Assembly: GCF_003316845.1 (NCBI RefSeq) | Contig: NZ_QMIK01000004.1 | Coordinates: 434,001 to 498,000, forward strand | Source of the DNA: Cognataquiflexum aquatile | GTDB taxonomy: Bacteria; Bacteroidota; Bacteroidia; Cytophagales; Cyclobacteriaceae | Reading direction: 5' to 3' | DNA: 64,000 bases | Shown here: in pieces, positions 45,459 through 56,030 of the stretch | How the letters are laid out: every line of letters begins with the position of its first letter | Position numbering within the stretch: position 1 is the stretch's first letter | Program-made: the position numbers and the translations under genes | Notes under the pieces: generated by a model | What the model was told of the DNA's origin: nothing | Seen by the model: the letters and a program-made list of their open reading frames with translations, nothing else | Database searches by the model: none

Positions 45459-47882
45459 ATGAAATACATTGGTTTTCTCTTTGTTTTCTTGATTACCCTC
45501 GGATTGGCAATATCTCTTTCTCTTCAGTTTGGTTCTGTTCCACCTATTGGAAAGTTGCTGGATCCAAATCATGGATTCTGGCAAAATTCATACAGCGAGG
45601 ACATGGATTTTGAGGAAGAGCTTGATCTCAAAAATCTTAGCAACAAGGTTAAGGTGATTTATGATGAGAATCTTATACCCCATATTTTTGCTGACAATGA
45701 GAAAGATTTGTATAGAGTTCAAGGTTACATCACGGCCAAACACAGGCTTTGGCAAATGGAATTCCAAACGATGGCTGCTGCAGGAAGGATTTCAGAAATT
45801 GTTGGTCCGATGGCCATAGAGTTGGACAGGATGACCAGAAGGAAAGGTCTCGCTTTTGCGGCCGAAACTTCCCTCCAATACATCCAAAAAGAACATCCTG
45901 ATACTTATGAGTTGGTCGAGGCCTATGCTGATGGGGTAAATCAATACATAGAAAGTTTGAATGCCGCTGAGTTACCCATTGAATATAAAATTCTTGATTA
46001 CAAACCGGAAACATGGAGCGCTTACAAATCATTGTTATTGCTGAAATACATGGCTGACATGTTGGTGGGAGATAGGGATTTGGAATATACCAATCTCAGG
46101 AATCAGATTGGTCAGGAGATGTTGGATAAGCTTTATCCTGATTTTCCTGAGGAAAATGATCCTGTCATAGAGGCAGAGAGGATTTGGGATTTTGTGCCTT
46201 TGGAAGTTTCAAAACCTGACAGTACCGGCTATCCCGATGCAGATATTTTTGTAAATACCATGCCACAACCTGTAGAGGGAATAGGCTCAAACAATTGGGC
46301 AGTATCCGGAGCAAAAACAAAGAGTGGAAACCCGATTTTGGCCAATGATCCTCACCTGAGCTTGAACTTGCCTTCTCTTTGGTATGTGATGCAACTTTCT
46401 ACTTCGTCCCATAGCGTCAAAGGGGCGACCTTACCCGGCGCCTTGGGTATCATATCCGGCTTCAATCAGGATATAGCTTGGGGAGTTACCAATGCTACGA
46501 GAGATACAAGAGATTGGTACGCCATTCAGTTTAGAGACGAAAGCAGGACAGAATATTTATATGATGAAGTTTGGGTAAAAAGCACTTTCCGTATAGAGGA
46601 GATTAAAGTCAAAGGTCAGGGTTCCTTTATGGATACAGTAGTCTATACCCATCATGGTCCTGTGGTCTATGATAAAAATTTTAGGTCTGACCGCAAGGAT
46701 GTTAATTTCTCTTTGAAATGGACTGCCCATTTGGAGTCAAATGAACAAAAAACATTCCTTTTGCTCAACAAAGGAAAGAATCACGTCGATTACATCAACG
46801 CATTGAATCATTATACTTCCCCTGCCCAAAACTTTGTTTTTGCCTCAAAAGATGGTGATATAGCGATGAAAGTTCAGGGAAGATTTCCACTGAAATGGGA
46901 AGGTCAAGGAAAGTTTTTGATGGATGGGAAAAACCCTGATTTTGAATGGAAAGGTTTTATTCCAAATGAGCATAATCCATCGACGCTGAATCCGGTTCGT
47001 GGATTTGTTTCCTCAGCCAACCAACACTCAGTCGATCCCTCTTATCCATATTATATGTTTGACCACAGTTTTGAACATTATCGGAACAGGAGATTGAATA
47101 ACCGCCTGGAGGAAATGAGTCAAATTACTTCCAAAGATATGATGGCGCTCCAATTTGATAATTTTCATCTCCATGCGAGTGAAGCACTTCCCGTTATGCT
47201 GGACTTGTTGGATTCTACAGAAGTCAGCCGTTTGGATGATTTTGGAAATAAATACCTGAATCAGTTGAAGAAGTGGAATTTCAATGCATTTCCAAATCAG
47301 GAAGAGCCTACTTTATTTCATGTTTGGTGGGAAAAACTCCATCAAGGGATATGGTCAAAGTGGAAAATTGAAGGCCGGCCTATTGTATTGCCCAACAAAT
47401 ATCAGACAACGAAATTATTGCTGAATGAGCCTGAAAATGAGATTTTTGATAATCCTGAAACTACTGAGAAAGAAACTGCAAGATCCTTGGCGAGTTCCTC
47501 TTTCTCTGAAATGGTGGAGACAATGAAAGAAATAGAAAAAACGGAGAAGGATTATTCATGGGCAAATTATAAGAAAACTTCTGTTTTGCATCTCGTTCCC
47601 AATTTCAAATCATTCAGCCATATCAATGTCTATACAGGTGGGGGTGCCGGGATTTTGAATGCGACAAGCGAACGAAATGGAGCAAGTTGGAGGATGGTGG
47701 TAGAGATGGGAGAAGGAGGGGAAGCTTTTGGCATTTATCCCGGTGGCCAATCCGGCAATCCGGGAAGTAAATACTACGACAACCTGCTCAAAAAGTGGGC
47801 TAATGGTGAATATGTTGATGTTTCTTTAAAATCTGAGGAGAGTTTTTCAAATTCCCTTTTCACTACATTATTTAAAAATTGA
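45459..47882 (+). CDS. Penicillin acylase family protein (Ntn hydrolase)
   Basis: 807 aa. N-terminal hydrophobic signal or anchor (about residues 4-26). The alpha chain region contains HIFADNEKDLYRVQGYITAK. The expected autoprocessing site is before Ser in EGIGSNNWAVSGAKTKSG (about residue 278), followed by NPILANDPHLSLNLP and a beta chain of about 530 residues. The family hydrolyses amide bonds such as N-acyl-homoserine lactones, beta-lactam side chains or acyl-amino acids; the substrate is unknown here. The next gene starts 3 bp after its stop. Confidence 0.92.
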   Translation: MKYIGFLFVFLITLGLAISLSLQFGSVPPIGKLLDPNHGFWQNSYSEDMDFEEELDLKNLSNKVKVIYDENLIPHIFADNEKDLYRVQGYITAKHRLWQMEFQTMAAAGRISEIVGPMAIELDRMTRRKGLAFAAETSLQYIQKEHPDTYELVEAYADGVNQYIESLNAAELPIEYKILDYKPETWSAYKSLLLLKYMADMLVGDRDLEYTNLRNQIGQEMLDKLYPDFPEENDPVIEAERIWDFVPLEVSKPDSTGYPDADIFVNTMPQPVEGIGSNNWAVSGAKTKSGNPILANDPHLSLNLPSLWYVMQLSTSSHSVKGATLPGALGIISGFNQDIAWGVTNATRDTRDWYAIQFRDESRTEYLYDEVWVKSTFRIEEIKVKGQGSFMDTVVYTHHGPVVYDKNFRSDRKDVNFSLKWTAHLESNEQKTFLLLNKGKNHVDYINALNHYTSPAQNFVFASKDGDIAMKVQGRFPLKWEGQGKFLMDGKNPDFEWKGFIPNEHNPSTLNPVRGFVSSANQHSVDPSYPYYMFDHSFEHYRNRRLNNRLEEMSQITSKDMMALQFDNFHLHASEALPVMLDLLDSTEVSRLDDFGNKYLNQLKKWNFNAFPNQEEPTLFHVWWEKLHQGIWSKWKIEGRPIVLPNKYQTTKLLLNEPENEIFDNPETTEKETARSLASSSFSEMVETMKEIEKTEKDYSWANYKKTSVLHLVPNFKSFSHINVYTGGGAGILNATSERNGASWRMVVEMGEGGEAFGIYPGGQSGNPGSKYYDNLLKKWANGEYVDVSLKSEESFSNSLFTTLFKN

Positions 47883-47885
47883 TTT

Positions 47886-48242
47886 ATGAAAAAATCACTC
47901 TTGTTGTTTGTAATTGTGGTACTTATGGTTCTTTTGGTTGGTCCTTATGCCCCTTATTGGATTTTGATGATAGGCGTTGCCATCATTTCTTTTTTAGTAG
48001 GAGCAGGGAAGGTTTCATCATTTGTCAGTTCAGGACTTGGATTTGGTTTGACATGGATGGCGCTCTCTTTATTTATTTCAATTAAGACGGATTCAGAACT
48101 TCCAAAAAGAATGGCTGAACTGATGGGCTTGGAGAATGATAACCTTCTTTTGTTTGGAACAGCATTATTGGGGTTTTTAATCGGAGGATTCAGTGGATTG
48201 ACAGGGTCGATGCTTAGGAAGCTCTTCGAAAGAAAAAATTGA
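47886..48242 (+). CDS. Hypothetical membrane protein
   Basis: 118 aa from ATG 47886. Four hydrophobic helices (about residues 4-20, 22-40, 46-64 and 86-108) and a basic tail (MLRKLFERKN). No family recognised. It is 3 bp downstream of the penicillin acylase gene and probably co-transcribed; no functional link is evident. Confidence 0.7.
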   Translation: MKKSLLLFVIVVLMVLLVGPYAPYWILMIGVAIISFLVGAGKVSSFVSSGLGFGLTWMALSLFISIKTDSELPKRMAELMGLENDNLLLFGTALLGFLIGGFSGLTGSMLRKLFERKN

Positions 48243-48407
48243 TTTTCGGTCTTAATTAGAAATAATCTCTGGTTTAATTTCAGTGCTATCTTTACTTTAA
48301 GTCCTATTATTTTTGAATTAATATTCCAAAGTCAAAAAAACTGAAAATATTTTGCTTTTACTTCCTATACGAGTACTTTTGTTGCTCGTTTGGTGCAGAT
48401 CACTTTT

Positions 48408-48914
48408 ATGTTAGATTATCTCATTACATCTAAGACCCGCTTAAAACTTTTGGTTAAGTTTTTTAGTAATGCCCAAAATCAGGGGCATTTGAGAGGTCTT
48501 GCAGATGAATTTGGAGAATCAACCAATTCGATCCGAAAAGAGCTTAATCATTTGTCAGAAGCTGGTTTTTTATTGAAAGTTGCAGATAAAAACAGGATTG
48601 AATATCAAGCAAATACACACCATCCTTTGTTTTCAAATTTGCAGGACATCATTCGGAATTACCTCGGTTTTGATCGCTTGTTGGAGGCAGTTTTGGAAAG
48701 AATGGGAGAAGTGAATGAAGTTATATTGACGGGTGATTATGCTCAAGGTATTGATTCGGGTACAATTGAAGTTATAATAAAAGGTGACTCATTGAATGAA
48801 AGTTACCTTGAGCACCTGACAGGAAGGATTGAGGAATTGATAGACAGAAAAGTAATATTCTGTATCAATAAGGAAATCAACCCTAAAGACTCCCTGACGC
48901 TGTATAAGAGGTAA
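48408..48914 (+). CDS. Winged-helix regulator with nucleotidyltransferase-like C-terminal domain
   Basis: 168 aa from ATG 48408; a TTG 18 bp upstream is not needed. Residues about 1-80 are an ArsR-type winged helix (SKTRLKLLVKFFSN, GESTNSIRKELNHLSEAGFL). Residues about 95-165 (VILTGDYAQGIDSGTIEVIIKGD) resemble a minimal nucleotidyltransferase fold, with GDYAQG in place of the usual GS..G motif. Proteins of this layout often stand before polysaccharide loci in Bacteroidota, so it probably regulates the genes downstream. DNA target and ligand are not known. Confidence 0.75.
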   Translation: MLDYLITSKTRLKLLVKFFSNAQNQGHLRGLADEFGESTNSIRKELNHLSEAGFLLKVADKNRIEYQANTHHPLFSNLQDIIRNYLGFDRLLEAVLERMGEVNEVILTGDYAQGIDSGTIEVIIKGDSLNESYLEHLTGRIEELIDRKVIFCINKEINPKDSLTLYKR

Positions 48915-49146
48915 TTTTCACCTCGAAAGTAGCTCAAATGATACTTTTTGTTTCTAAGCACATTAAAAAATGTGACTGAAAGGGCGAAGCTGTGTCATCC
49001 AAAATGAGTTTAGGTCAAGTTTTTGTTAATATTCTGAATAGTTTGAATTATTTTTCGGGGTAATTATTAAATAATGAAAAAATTGAATTCAGGAATTGAG
49101 ATAACCAAATCCTTTGTTTTTCCGAACAAGGGCTAATATTTTCAAA

Positions 49147-51753
49147 ATGAACAAAAGAAACAACAATCAAATTTCAGTTATAAGGCTTTTTTTTACGGGT
49201 TTATTTTTAGTCGTTTTGGCAATATCTTCTTTTGGCCAATCTGTTGCAGATATCCAAAACATTAAGGTGGATGAATTGTCGGATGCCCAATTGGAGCAGC
49301 TAATTAAGCGAGCCGAAACCTCAGGGATGACCGAACAACAGCTTGAGGCAATGGCTAGAGAAAGAGGGATGCCGGCTACGGAAGTTGCCAAACTGAGACA
49401 AAGAATAAATAAGTTAAGAAAAAAAGGAAAAGATTCCCAAAGTAATGCCTCTACTTCACAGGAGGTCGAAGGGAGGGAATGGATTCAATCTGAGGAAGAA
49501 TTGCTTGAGGAAGAAGTTGAATATACTGAGGAGGAAGAAAAAATATTTGGATTTACATTATTCAGAAACAAGAACCTCAATTTTACCCCAAACCTAAATA
49601 TCCCAACTCCGCAAAATTATATTCTAGGAGCCGGTGATCAGCTTTTGATTGATATTTATGGAGCATCTCAATTCGAATATGATTTGAATATCAATAACGA
49701 TGGGTTGGTTTTTATTCCCAATGTTGGACCGGTAAATTTGGCAGGATTGACGGTTGAGGCGGCAACTTCAAGATTAAAAAATTCAATGGGGAATATTTAT
49801 TCCGGGTTGAGAGGGTCTTCTCCTAATACATTTATGCAGTTAAGGGTAGGGAATATAAGGTCCATCCAAGTTTCACTTGTAGGAGAGGTATTCACACCTG
49901 GAAGTTATACACTTTCTTCTTTTGCATCTGTCTTCAATGCCCTTTATGCAGCTGGTGGTATCAAACCTGATGGCTCTTTTCGAAACGTCAGAGTTTATCG
50001 TAACAGTAAAATGGTGGCAGAGTTAGATATTTATGACTTTTTGGTCAATGGAAACCAATCTTCTAACATCAGGCTTGAATACAATGATGTTATTTTGATC
50101 CCACCTGTTGAAAAAAGAGTTGAAATCACCGGCCCGCTTAGGAGACCGGGGTTATTTGAAATGAAGCATGATGAAAATCTTCAAGATCTTATCAAATTTT
50201 CAGGAGGATTCTCAAGCAACGCATACTCAAATCTGGGAACAGTTGTAAGGACGACAGACAATGAGTTTAAGGTTGAAAATATAGAGAGTCAAAATTTTGG
50301 AGAATTTATTCCAAAAGATGGCGACAAGTTTATTTTTGGAGAACTTTTAGACAGGTTTGAAAACAGGGTTCAGGTTTCCGGAGCCTTGGTAAGATCAGGA
50401 ACTTATGCCTTAGAGGAAGGCATGGGAGTCAAAGATTTGATTAATAAAGCTGGAGGTTTAAGGGCTGATGCTTTTATGAATAGGGCTGCCCTTTACCGAA
50501 CGAGGGAAGACTTTTCCCTGGAAATGGTAACAGTTAATTTAAGTGAAATTGTTAATGGTACTGCAGAGGATATAGCATTAAAAAGAGAAGATGTATTGTA
50601 TATTCCAAGCATTTATGATCTTAGGGAAGAGTTCTACGTTGTCATAGGTGGAGAAATTAATAGACCTGGAACATATGCTTTTGCTGAAAATATGAGTGTT
50701 TCCGATTTGGTATTTAGAGCCGGGGGCCTAAAGGAATCTGCTACATCGTCCCAAATAGAAATAGCAAGAAGAGTAAAAGATGACGTTTCAGGTAAGTTGG
50801 CAGAGATCATACATATTGATATTGACAAGGACTTAAAGATTTTGGGTGAGGATTCAAATTTTGTTTTGACACCTTTTGATAATGTTACAGTTCGAAGGAG
50901 TTCAGGATTTCAGAGAAGCCGTTTTGTGAGTGTAGAAGGGGAAGTGCTTTTTCCCGGAGAATTTGCCATAGCACATGCCAATGAAAGAATTTCTGATTTA
51001 TTAAGAAGAGCAGGCGGTTTAAACCAATTTGCATATCCAAAAGGTGCCACCTTGATTAGGCGAAATGAGTTTTTTGAAGGCCCTAGCGAGGAGGAAATCA
51101 AATCAACCAATTTGATGGAAGTAAAAAGGAATTTTCAAATGATCAAAAGGGATACAACCGAAGCTGAAAAGATTTTATTAAACAGAATAGACCAAAAAAT
51201 AGAAGAAAAGGGTGGTGTGGTGTCGAATAAATCTGGAGGACTTTTGATTGACGATTTCAGAAAAGAAACCATTGAGGATTTGGTTTCGGAAAATGACACC
51301 GTGCCGCAAGAAGTGGTTAAAACCCAAGACATGATTGGGATTGACCTAGTTTCAATCATAAACAATCCTGGAAGTCCGTTTGATTTGATAATTCAAGAGG
51401 GCGACGTTTTAAGTATCCCGAAATTATTGCAAACAGTAAGAATGAGAGGTGAAGTGTTGTTTCCTACAACGGCACGTTATGAAGAGACCTTTGGTTTTAA
51501 ATCTTATATTTCAAGAGCGGGGGGGTTTACGGATAAATCCAGAAAAAAACGTTCCTATGTGGTATATGCAAATGGTGATGTAAGAAGAACATCAGGTTTT
51601 CTTTTCTTCAAAGTATATCCCAAGATTGAGCCAGGCTCGGAAATAATTGTTCCTTCAAAGAAAGACAAAGAACCAATGTCTATACAGGGATGGCTAGCCA
51701 TAACAACCACATTAACTACCTTAGTTCTATTAATAAACCAAATGACTCAATGA
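49147..51753 (+). CDS. SLBB-domain polysaccharide export protein (Wza-like)
   Basis: 868 aa from ATG 49147, with a signal peptide (residues about 12-34, ending SSFGQ). After a charged helical stretch (about 50-130), the Poly_export domain begins at LGAGDQLLIDIYGASQ (about residue 160), followed by at least six SLBB units (for example SLVGEVFTPGSYTLSSF, ITGPLRRPGLFEM, VSGALVRSGTYALEEG, VIGGEINRPGTYAF, SVEGEVLFPGEFAI, MRGEVLFPTTARYEE). One C-terminal membrane helix (about 847-865) lies near the end. It forms the outer-envelope exit channel for the polysaccharide made by this locus. Confidence 0.93.
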   Translation: MNKRNNNQISVIRLFFTGLFLVVLAISSFGQSVADIQNIKVDELSDAQLEQLIKRAETSGMTEQQLEAMARERGMPATEVAKLRQRINKLRKKGKDSQSNASTSQEVEGREWIQSEEELLEEEVEYTEEEEKIFGFTLFRNKNLNFTPNLNIPTPQNYILGAGDQLLIDIYGASQFEYDLNINNDGLVFIPNVGPVNLAGLTVEAATSRLKNSMGNIYSGLRGSSPNTFMQLRVGNIRSIQVSLVGEVFTPGSYTLSSFASVFNALYAAGGIKPDGSFRNVRVYRNSKMVAELDIYDFLVNGNQSSNIRLEYNDVILIPPVEKRVEITGPLRRPGLFEMKHDENLQDLIKFSGGFSSNAYSNLGTVVRTTDNEFKVENIESQNFGEFIPKDGDKFIFGELLDRFENRVQVSGALVRSGTYALEEGMGVKDLINKAGGLRADAFMNRAALYRTREDFSLEMVTVNLSEIVNGTAEDIALKREDVLYIPSIYDLREEFYVVIGGEINRPGTYAFAENMSVSDLVFRAGGLKESATSSQIEIARRVKDDVSGKLAEIIHIDIDKDLKILGEDSNFVLTPFDNVTVRRSSGFQRSRFVSVEGEVLFPGEFAIAHANERISDLLRRAGGLNQFAYPKGATLIRRNEFFEGPSEEEIKSTNLMEVKRNFQMIKRDTTEAEKILLNRIDQKIEEKGGVVSNKSGGLLIDDFRKETIEDLVSENDTVPQEVVKTQDMIGIDLVSIINNPGSPFDLIIQEGDVLSIPKLLQTVRMRGEVLFPTTARYEETFGFKSYISRAGGFTDKSRKKRSYVVYANGDVRRTSGFLFFKVYPKIEPGSEIIVPSKKDKEPMSIQGWLAITTTLTTLVLLINQMTQ

Positions 51754-52003
51754 TTTGATTTGGAAAGCAAATCCCTTTTTAATTTAAAATACAAAAAAAA
51801 ATATTTGAATTGCTTTTTTATGTATTTATAATTTATTTCATTTGCATTGTCTAAGAATGAATATATCTGATTCAAAATTAAAAGTTAATCAAATCATTAA
51901 TATAACTTACAAAATAAATCTATCTCGATAGAATTATCTGCCGATAAACTCAATGGCAACATAGAATAATTCAACAATTTATTAACCATAAAATTTTTAA
52001 AAA

Positions 52004-53320
52004 ATGAAAATTACAGTAGTAGGTACAGGATACGTCGGTTTGGTATCCGGGGCATGTTTTTCTGAAGTAGGCATTGAAGTTGTCTGCGTTGACATTGACC
52101 AAAAAAAGATTGAAAACCTTAAAAACGGTATCATGCCCATTTATGAACCTGGTTTAGAGGAAATCGTGAAAAGAAATTTTGCAAGCGGAAGGCTCCAATT
52201 TTCCACTAACCTTGGTGAAGCTATTAAGGATTCCAAAGTAGCCTTTATCGCAGTTGGAACACCTCCAGGTGAAGATGGTTCTGCAGATCTTAAATATGTA
52301 TTGGCAGTGGCTGATGAAATTGGCCGTACCATGACAGACTATATCGTAGTAGCAACCAAAAGCACGGTGCCGGTCACAACTGGAGAAAAAGTAAGGGCGG
52401 CAATCAAAGCAGCTTTGGAAAAAAGAGGCTCTGATCTTCCTTTTGCAGTGGCATCTAATCCTGAGTTTCTCAAAGAAGGTGCAGCTGTCGACGATTTCAT
52501 GAAACCGGATAGGATTGTCATCGGCGTAGATGACGAAAGGGCTGAGGAAATTATGAAAAGACTATATAAGCCCTTTCAGCTCAATGGTGACAGAATTATT
52601 TATATGGACATCCCTTCTGCAGAGATGACCAAATATGCTGCTAATGCTATGCTTGCCACAAAGATTTCTTTTATGAATGATATTGCTAATCTCTGCGAAC
52701 TCGTAGGAGCAAATGCAAACATGGTAAGAAAAGGAATCGGTTCTGACCCAAGGATTGGGACAAGGTTCATTTATCCGGGAGTAGGTTATGGTGGTTCTTG
52801 CTTTCCAAAAGATGTGAAGGCCATTATTAAGACCGGAAAAAAGTATGGCTATGACCTAAGGGTTTTACAATCTGTAGAAGACGTTAACGATGATCAGAAG
52901 TATGTTTTGGTCAAAAAAATAAAGAAACATTTCGGTGATGACCTGAGTAGTAAAACTTTTGCCATGTGGGGCTTAAGTTTCAAACCCAATACAGATGATA
53001 TGAGGGAATCTCCTTCTATTGTGATCATTGACGAATTGATTGCAGCCGGTGCAAAAGTGAAGGCATACGACCCAATCGCAATGAAAGAAGCGCAGCATAT
53101 TTATATCGGGGACAAAATTACTTACGCAAAAGATGCTTATGATGCTCTGGTGGATGCAGATGCTCTTCTTCTAGTCACAGAATGGTCTGAATTTAGAATT
53201 CCAAGCTGGTCTGCTGTGGGAAAACTTCTTCATAACAAAGTGGTCTTTGACGGTAGAAATATCTATGAAAAAGAATACCTGTCCGAACTTGGGTTTACAC
53301 ATTACGGAATTGGTATTTAA
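52004..53320 (+). CDS. ugd: UDP-glucose 6-dehydrogenase
   Basis: 438 aa. Oxidises UDP-glucose to UDP-glucuronate using two NAD+. NAD-binding [20 protein letters not shown], the substrate segment [15 protein letters not shown], and the catalytic Cys in [15 protein letters not shown] (about residue 264) are all present, with the C-terminal UDP-binding domain ([17 protein letters not shown]). A 250-bp AT-rich leader separates it from the SLBB gene, so it may have its own promoter. Supplies an acidic sugar for the exported polysaccharide. Confidence 0.95.
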   Translation: MKITVVGTGYVGLVSGACFSEVGIEVVCVDIDQKKIENLKNGIMPIYEPGLEEIVKRNFASGRLQFSTNLGEAIKDSKVAFIAVGTPPGEDGSADLKYVLAVADEIGRTMTDYIVVATKSTVPVTTGEKVRAAIKAALEKRGSDLPFAVASNPEFLKEGAAVDDFMKPDRIVIGVDDERAEEIMKRLYKPFQLNGDRIIYMDIPSAEMTKYAANAMLATKISFMNDIANLCELVGANANMVRKGIGSDPRIGTRFIYPGVGYGGSCFPKDVKAIIKTGKKYGYDLRVLQSVEDVNDDQKYVLVKKIKKHFGDDLSSKTFAMWGLSFKPNTDDMRESPSIVIIDELIAAGAKVKAYDPIAMKEAQHIYIGDKITYAKDAYDALVDADALLLVTEWSEFRIPSWSAVGKLLHNKVVFDGRNIYEKEYLSELGFTHYGIGI

Positions 53321-53419
53321 TGGTAATTGGGGTGCTTGATTTGTCCATAAATCCTTCCACCCCATATTTTTTCAAAAAATTCAATATTTTATTCTTAATA
53401 TTTTATTAGATACCTAATC

Positions 53420-54730
53420 ATGTTAAAATCATTAAAAGATTCAAAAATTGCCGTTATAGGGCTTGGATATGTGGGCTTACCTTTGGCAGTTGCATTTGCT
53501 GAAAAATTTCAAGCCATTGGTTTTGATATCGATCCAAAAAGAGTTGATGAATTGCAAAAAGGATTCGATAGAACTTTAGAAGTTGAAGACAAGGACCTTC
53601 AGAAAGTCTTAGCAAAAAACCCGGTAGCGCTTGAGGAAAAAGGAAAAGGCTTGCTTGTAACAGATGCAGTAATGCCTATTTCATCATGTAATATATTCAT
53701 TGTAACAGTTCCAACACCGACTGATAAACACAATAAACCTGTCCTGACTCCCATGCTTAAAGCTTCGGAGACAATTGGTAAGGTATTAAAAAAGGGCGAT
53801 GTCGTTATTTATGAATCCACTGTTTATCCCGGAGTGACAGAGGACGAATGTGTACCAGTTCTTGAAAAATTTTCTGGATTAAAATTCAATGTGGATTTTT
53901 TTGCAGGCTATTCCCCTGAACGTATCAATCCTGGTGATAAAGAACACACGGTCACCAAGATACTTAAGGTAACATCAGGAAGCAATGAGGAGGTGGCTGA
54001 ATATGTTGATCAGCTTTATCGAGCTGTCATTATCGCAGGAACCCATAAGGCGTCTTCCATTAAAGTAGCAGAAGCCGCAAAAGTAATCGAGAATTCCCAA
54101 AGGGATATCAATATTGCCTTTGTCAATGAGTTGTCCAAAATTTTCAATTTATTGGGGATAGATACCCATGAGGTATTGGCAGCTGCAGGTACGAAATGGA
54201 ATTTTTTGCCATTCAAACCGGGATTGGTTGGTGGGCATTGTATCGGTGTAGATCCATTTTATCTCGCCCAAAAGGCTCAGGAAGTTGGTTACCATCCTGA
54301 GATTATCCTTGCAGGTAGGAGATTAAACGATTCCATGGGTAAACATGTAGCTACTGAAGTAATCAAATTGATGATGAGAAAAAATCTCAAAGTCATTGAT
54401 TCTAAAGTTCTGATTCTTGGTTTCACTTTTAAGGAAGATTGTCCGGATGTAAGAAATACAAGGGTGATTGATATTTATAATGAGTTGAAGTCTTTTGATA
54501 TGGATGTAGATGTCTATGATCCTTGGGCAGATGCCAAGGAAGTCAAACACGAATATGGAGTAGATATTCTTAATGCGGAAAATAAACCAAATTTAGATGA
54601 GTACTCTGCGGTGATTTTGGCTGTTGCCCATAAGGAGTTTAAGCAAATACTTATCCAAAAGTCAGAGAATCAGGTAGTCTATGACGTTAAGGGAATTCTA
54701 GAGAAATCGAAAGTAGATGCCAGATTATAA
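53420..54730 (+). CDS. Nucleotide sugar dehydrogenase (TviB/WbpO-like, UDP-HexNAc 6-dehydrogenase)
   Basis: 436 aa. Same fold as Ugd but of the UDP-N-acetylhexosamine type: [20 protein letters not shown] at the N-terminus, [32 protein letters not shown], and the catalytic Cys in [15 protein letters not shown]. It probably makes UDP-GalNAcA or UDP-GlcNAcA. The next gene is a WbpP-like epimerase, giving the common TviB-TviC pair; the two start 12 bp apart. Confidence 0.9.
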   Translation: MLKSLKDSKIAVIGLGYVGLPLAVAFAEKFQAIGFDIDPKRVDELQKGFDRTLEVEDKDLQKVLAKNPVALEEKGKGLLVTDAVMPISSCNIFIVTVPTPTDKHNKPVLTPMLKASETIGKVLKKGDVVIYESTVYPGVTEDECVPVLEKFSGLKFNVDFFAGYSPERINPGDKEHTVTKILKVTSGSNEEVAEYVDQLYRAVIIAGTHKASSIKVAEAAKVIENSQRDINIAFVNELSKIFNLLGIDTHEVLAAAGTKWNFLPFKPGLVGGHCIGVDPFYLAQKAQEVGYHPEIILAGRRLNDSMGKHVATEVIKLMMRKNLKVIDSKVLILGFTFKEDCPDVRNTRVIDIYNELKSFDMDVDVYDPWADAKEVKHEYGVDILNAENKPNLDEYSAVILAVAHKEFKQILIQKSENQVVYDVKGILEKSKVDARL

Positions 54731-54742
54731 AATGCTTCGGTT

Positions 54743-55795
54743 ATGAGAGAAGCTAAAATCATAGAGAATAAAAAAGTCCTAGTTACCGGAGGTGCAGGAT
54801 TTATTGGGTCCAATCTTGTGGATGTACTCCTTGAACAAGGAAATGAAGTTGTTTGTCTGGATAATTTTGCCACGGGAAAAAGGGAAAACCTTCAAATAGC
54901 CTTTCAAAATGAAAAATTCAAATTGATCGAAGGTGACATTAGGAATTTTGAGGATTGTAACGCCGCCGTTCAAGGTTGTGAGTATGTCTTACATCAGGCT
55001 GCATTGGGATCTGTTCCAAGATCAATTGCAGACCCAATGACCACCACAGATGTCAATATTGGTGGATTTGTCAAAATGCTTTTTGCAGCCAAAGAAGCAG
55101 GAGTCAAAAGATTTGTATATGCTGCAAGTTCATCCACTTATGGAGATCATGCCGCATTACCAAAAGTAGAACACATCATCGGAAATGCCCTTTCTCCCTA
55201 TGCCATAACAAAATATGTTGATGAGCTTTTCGCCAAGAACTTCTCTGATATTTATGGGATAGAAACAGTGGGGCTCAGGTACTTTAACGTTTTTGGAAGA
55301 AGACAGGATCCAAATGGCGCCTATGCAGCAGTGATTCCAAAATTCGTTTCAGAATTTATGGCGCACAATAGTCCTATTATTAATGGGGATGGCAGCTACT
55401 CCAGAGATTTTACTTATATCGATAATGTGATTCTGGCTAATCAGTTGGCAGCAATTACACCGACCGCTGATTTTAAAGAGAGGTTAAAAAATTATTCAGA
55501 AGGCATAGGAAAAACTTATAACCACGAGAGTACGATTTCCGAGGTTTTCAATGTAGCATTTGGAGAAAGGACCACTTTAAAGGAATTGGTTGAGATATTG
55601 AAAGGGACCTTGTCAAAATTCGATCCCGAGATTAATGATGTCAAAATTTCATACGGTCCAAATAGGGGAGGAGATATCCCTCATTCGTTGGCCTCTATTG
55701 AAAAGGCCAATAAAATTTTGGGTTATCAACCCAAGTATGATATCGAGTCGGGATTAACAGAAGCGACTAATTGGTACTGGAAATATTTAGGATAA
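54743..55795 (+). CDS. NAD-dependent epimerase (WbpP/TviC-like UDP-HexNAc 4-epimerase)
   Basis: 350 aa extended SDR. NAD-binding VLVTGGAGFIGSNLVDVL, AALGSVPRSIADP, the catalytic Ser and Tyr/Lys (ASSSTYGDHA, SPYAITKYVDE), and YFNVFGRRQDPNGAYAAVIP are the WbpP/TviC pattern for N-acetylated substrates. It probably interconverts UDP-GlcNAc(A) and UDP-GalNAc(A) in the step paired with the preceding dehydrogenase. About 235 bp of AT-rich spacer follow it. Confidence 0.9.
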   Translation: MREAKIIENKKVLVTGGAGFIGSNLVDVLLEQGNEVVCLDNFATGKRENLQIAFQNEKFKLIEGDIRNFEDCNAAVQGCEYVLHQAALGSVPRSIADPMTTTDVNIGGFVKMLFAAKEAGVKRFVYAASSSTYGDHAALPKVEHIIGNALSPYAITKYVDELFAKNFSDIYGIETVGLRYFNVFGRRQDPNGAYAAVIPKFVSEFMAHNSPIINGDGSYSRDFTYIDNVILANQLAAITPTADFKERLKNYSEGIGKTYNHESTISEVFNVAFGERTTLKELVEILKGTLSKFDPEINDVKISYGPNRGGDIPHSLASIEKANKILGYQPKYDIESGLTEATNWYWKYLG

Positions 55796-56030
55796 TTTAT
55801 ACCGAGAAATATTCGTAGTTCAATATTCCTTAGCCAAAAAATGAAATTATCCAATTATTTTACCACAACATCGCCTAAATTATGAATAATTCCATTCGTT
55901 TTCTCATCTAAAGTTTAACAGAAAACCAACGAAATTTTCATTTTTTTTAGATTTATTGGTTTTAATTTTTGAACAATTGAAAGTCCATTTCCAAATAGGA
56001 AGTAATCCCAAATTCTAAATTTCAAATTAA

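Noticed and set aside
51754-52003. Riboswitch in the leader of ugd
   Set aside because: The 250-bp leader is AT-rich with only a weak 6-bp hairpin; no known riboswitch core is visible.
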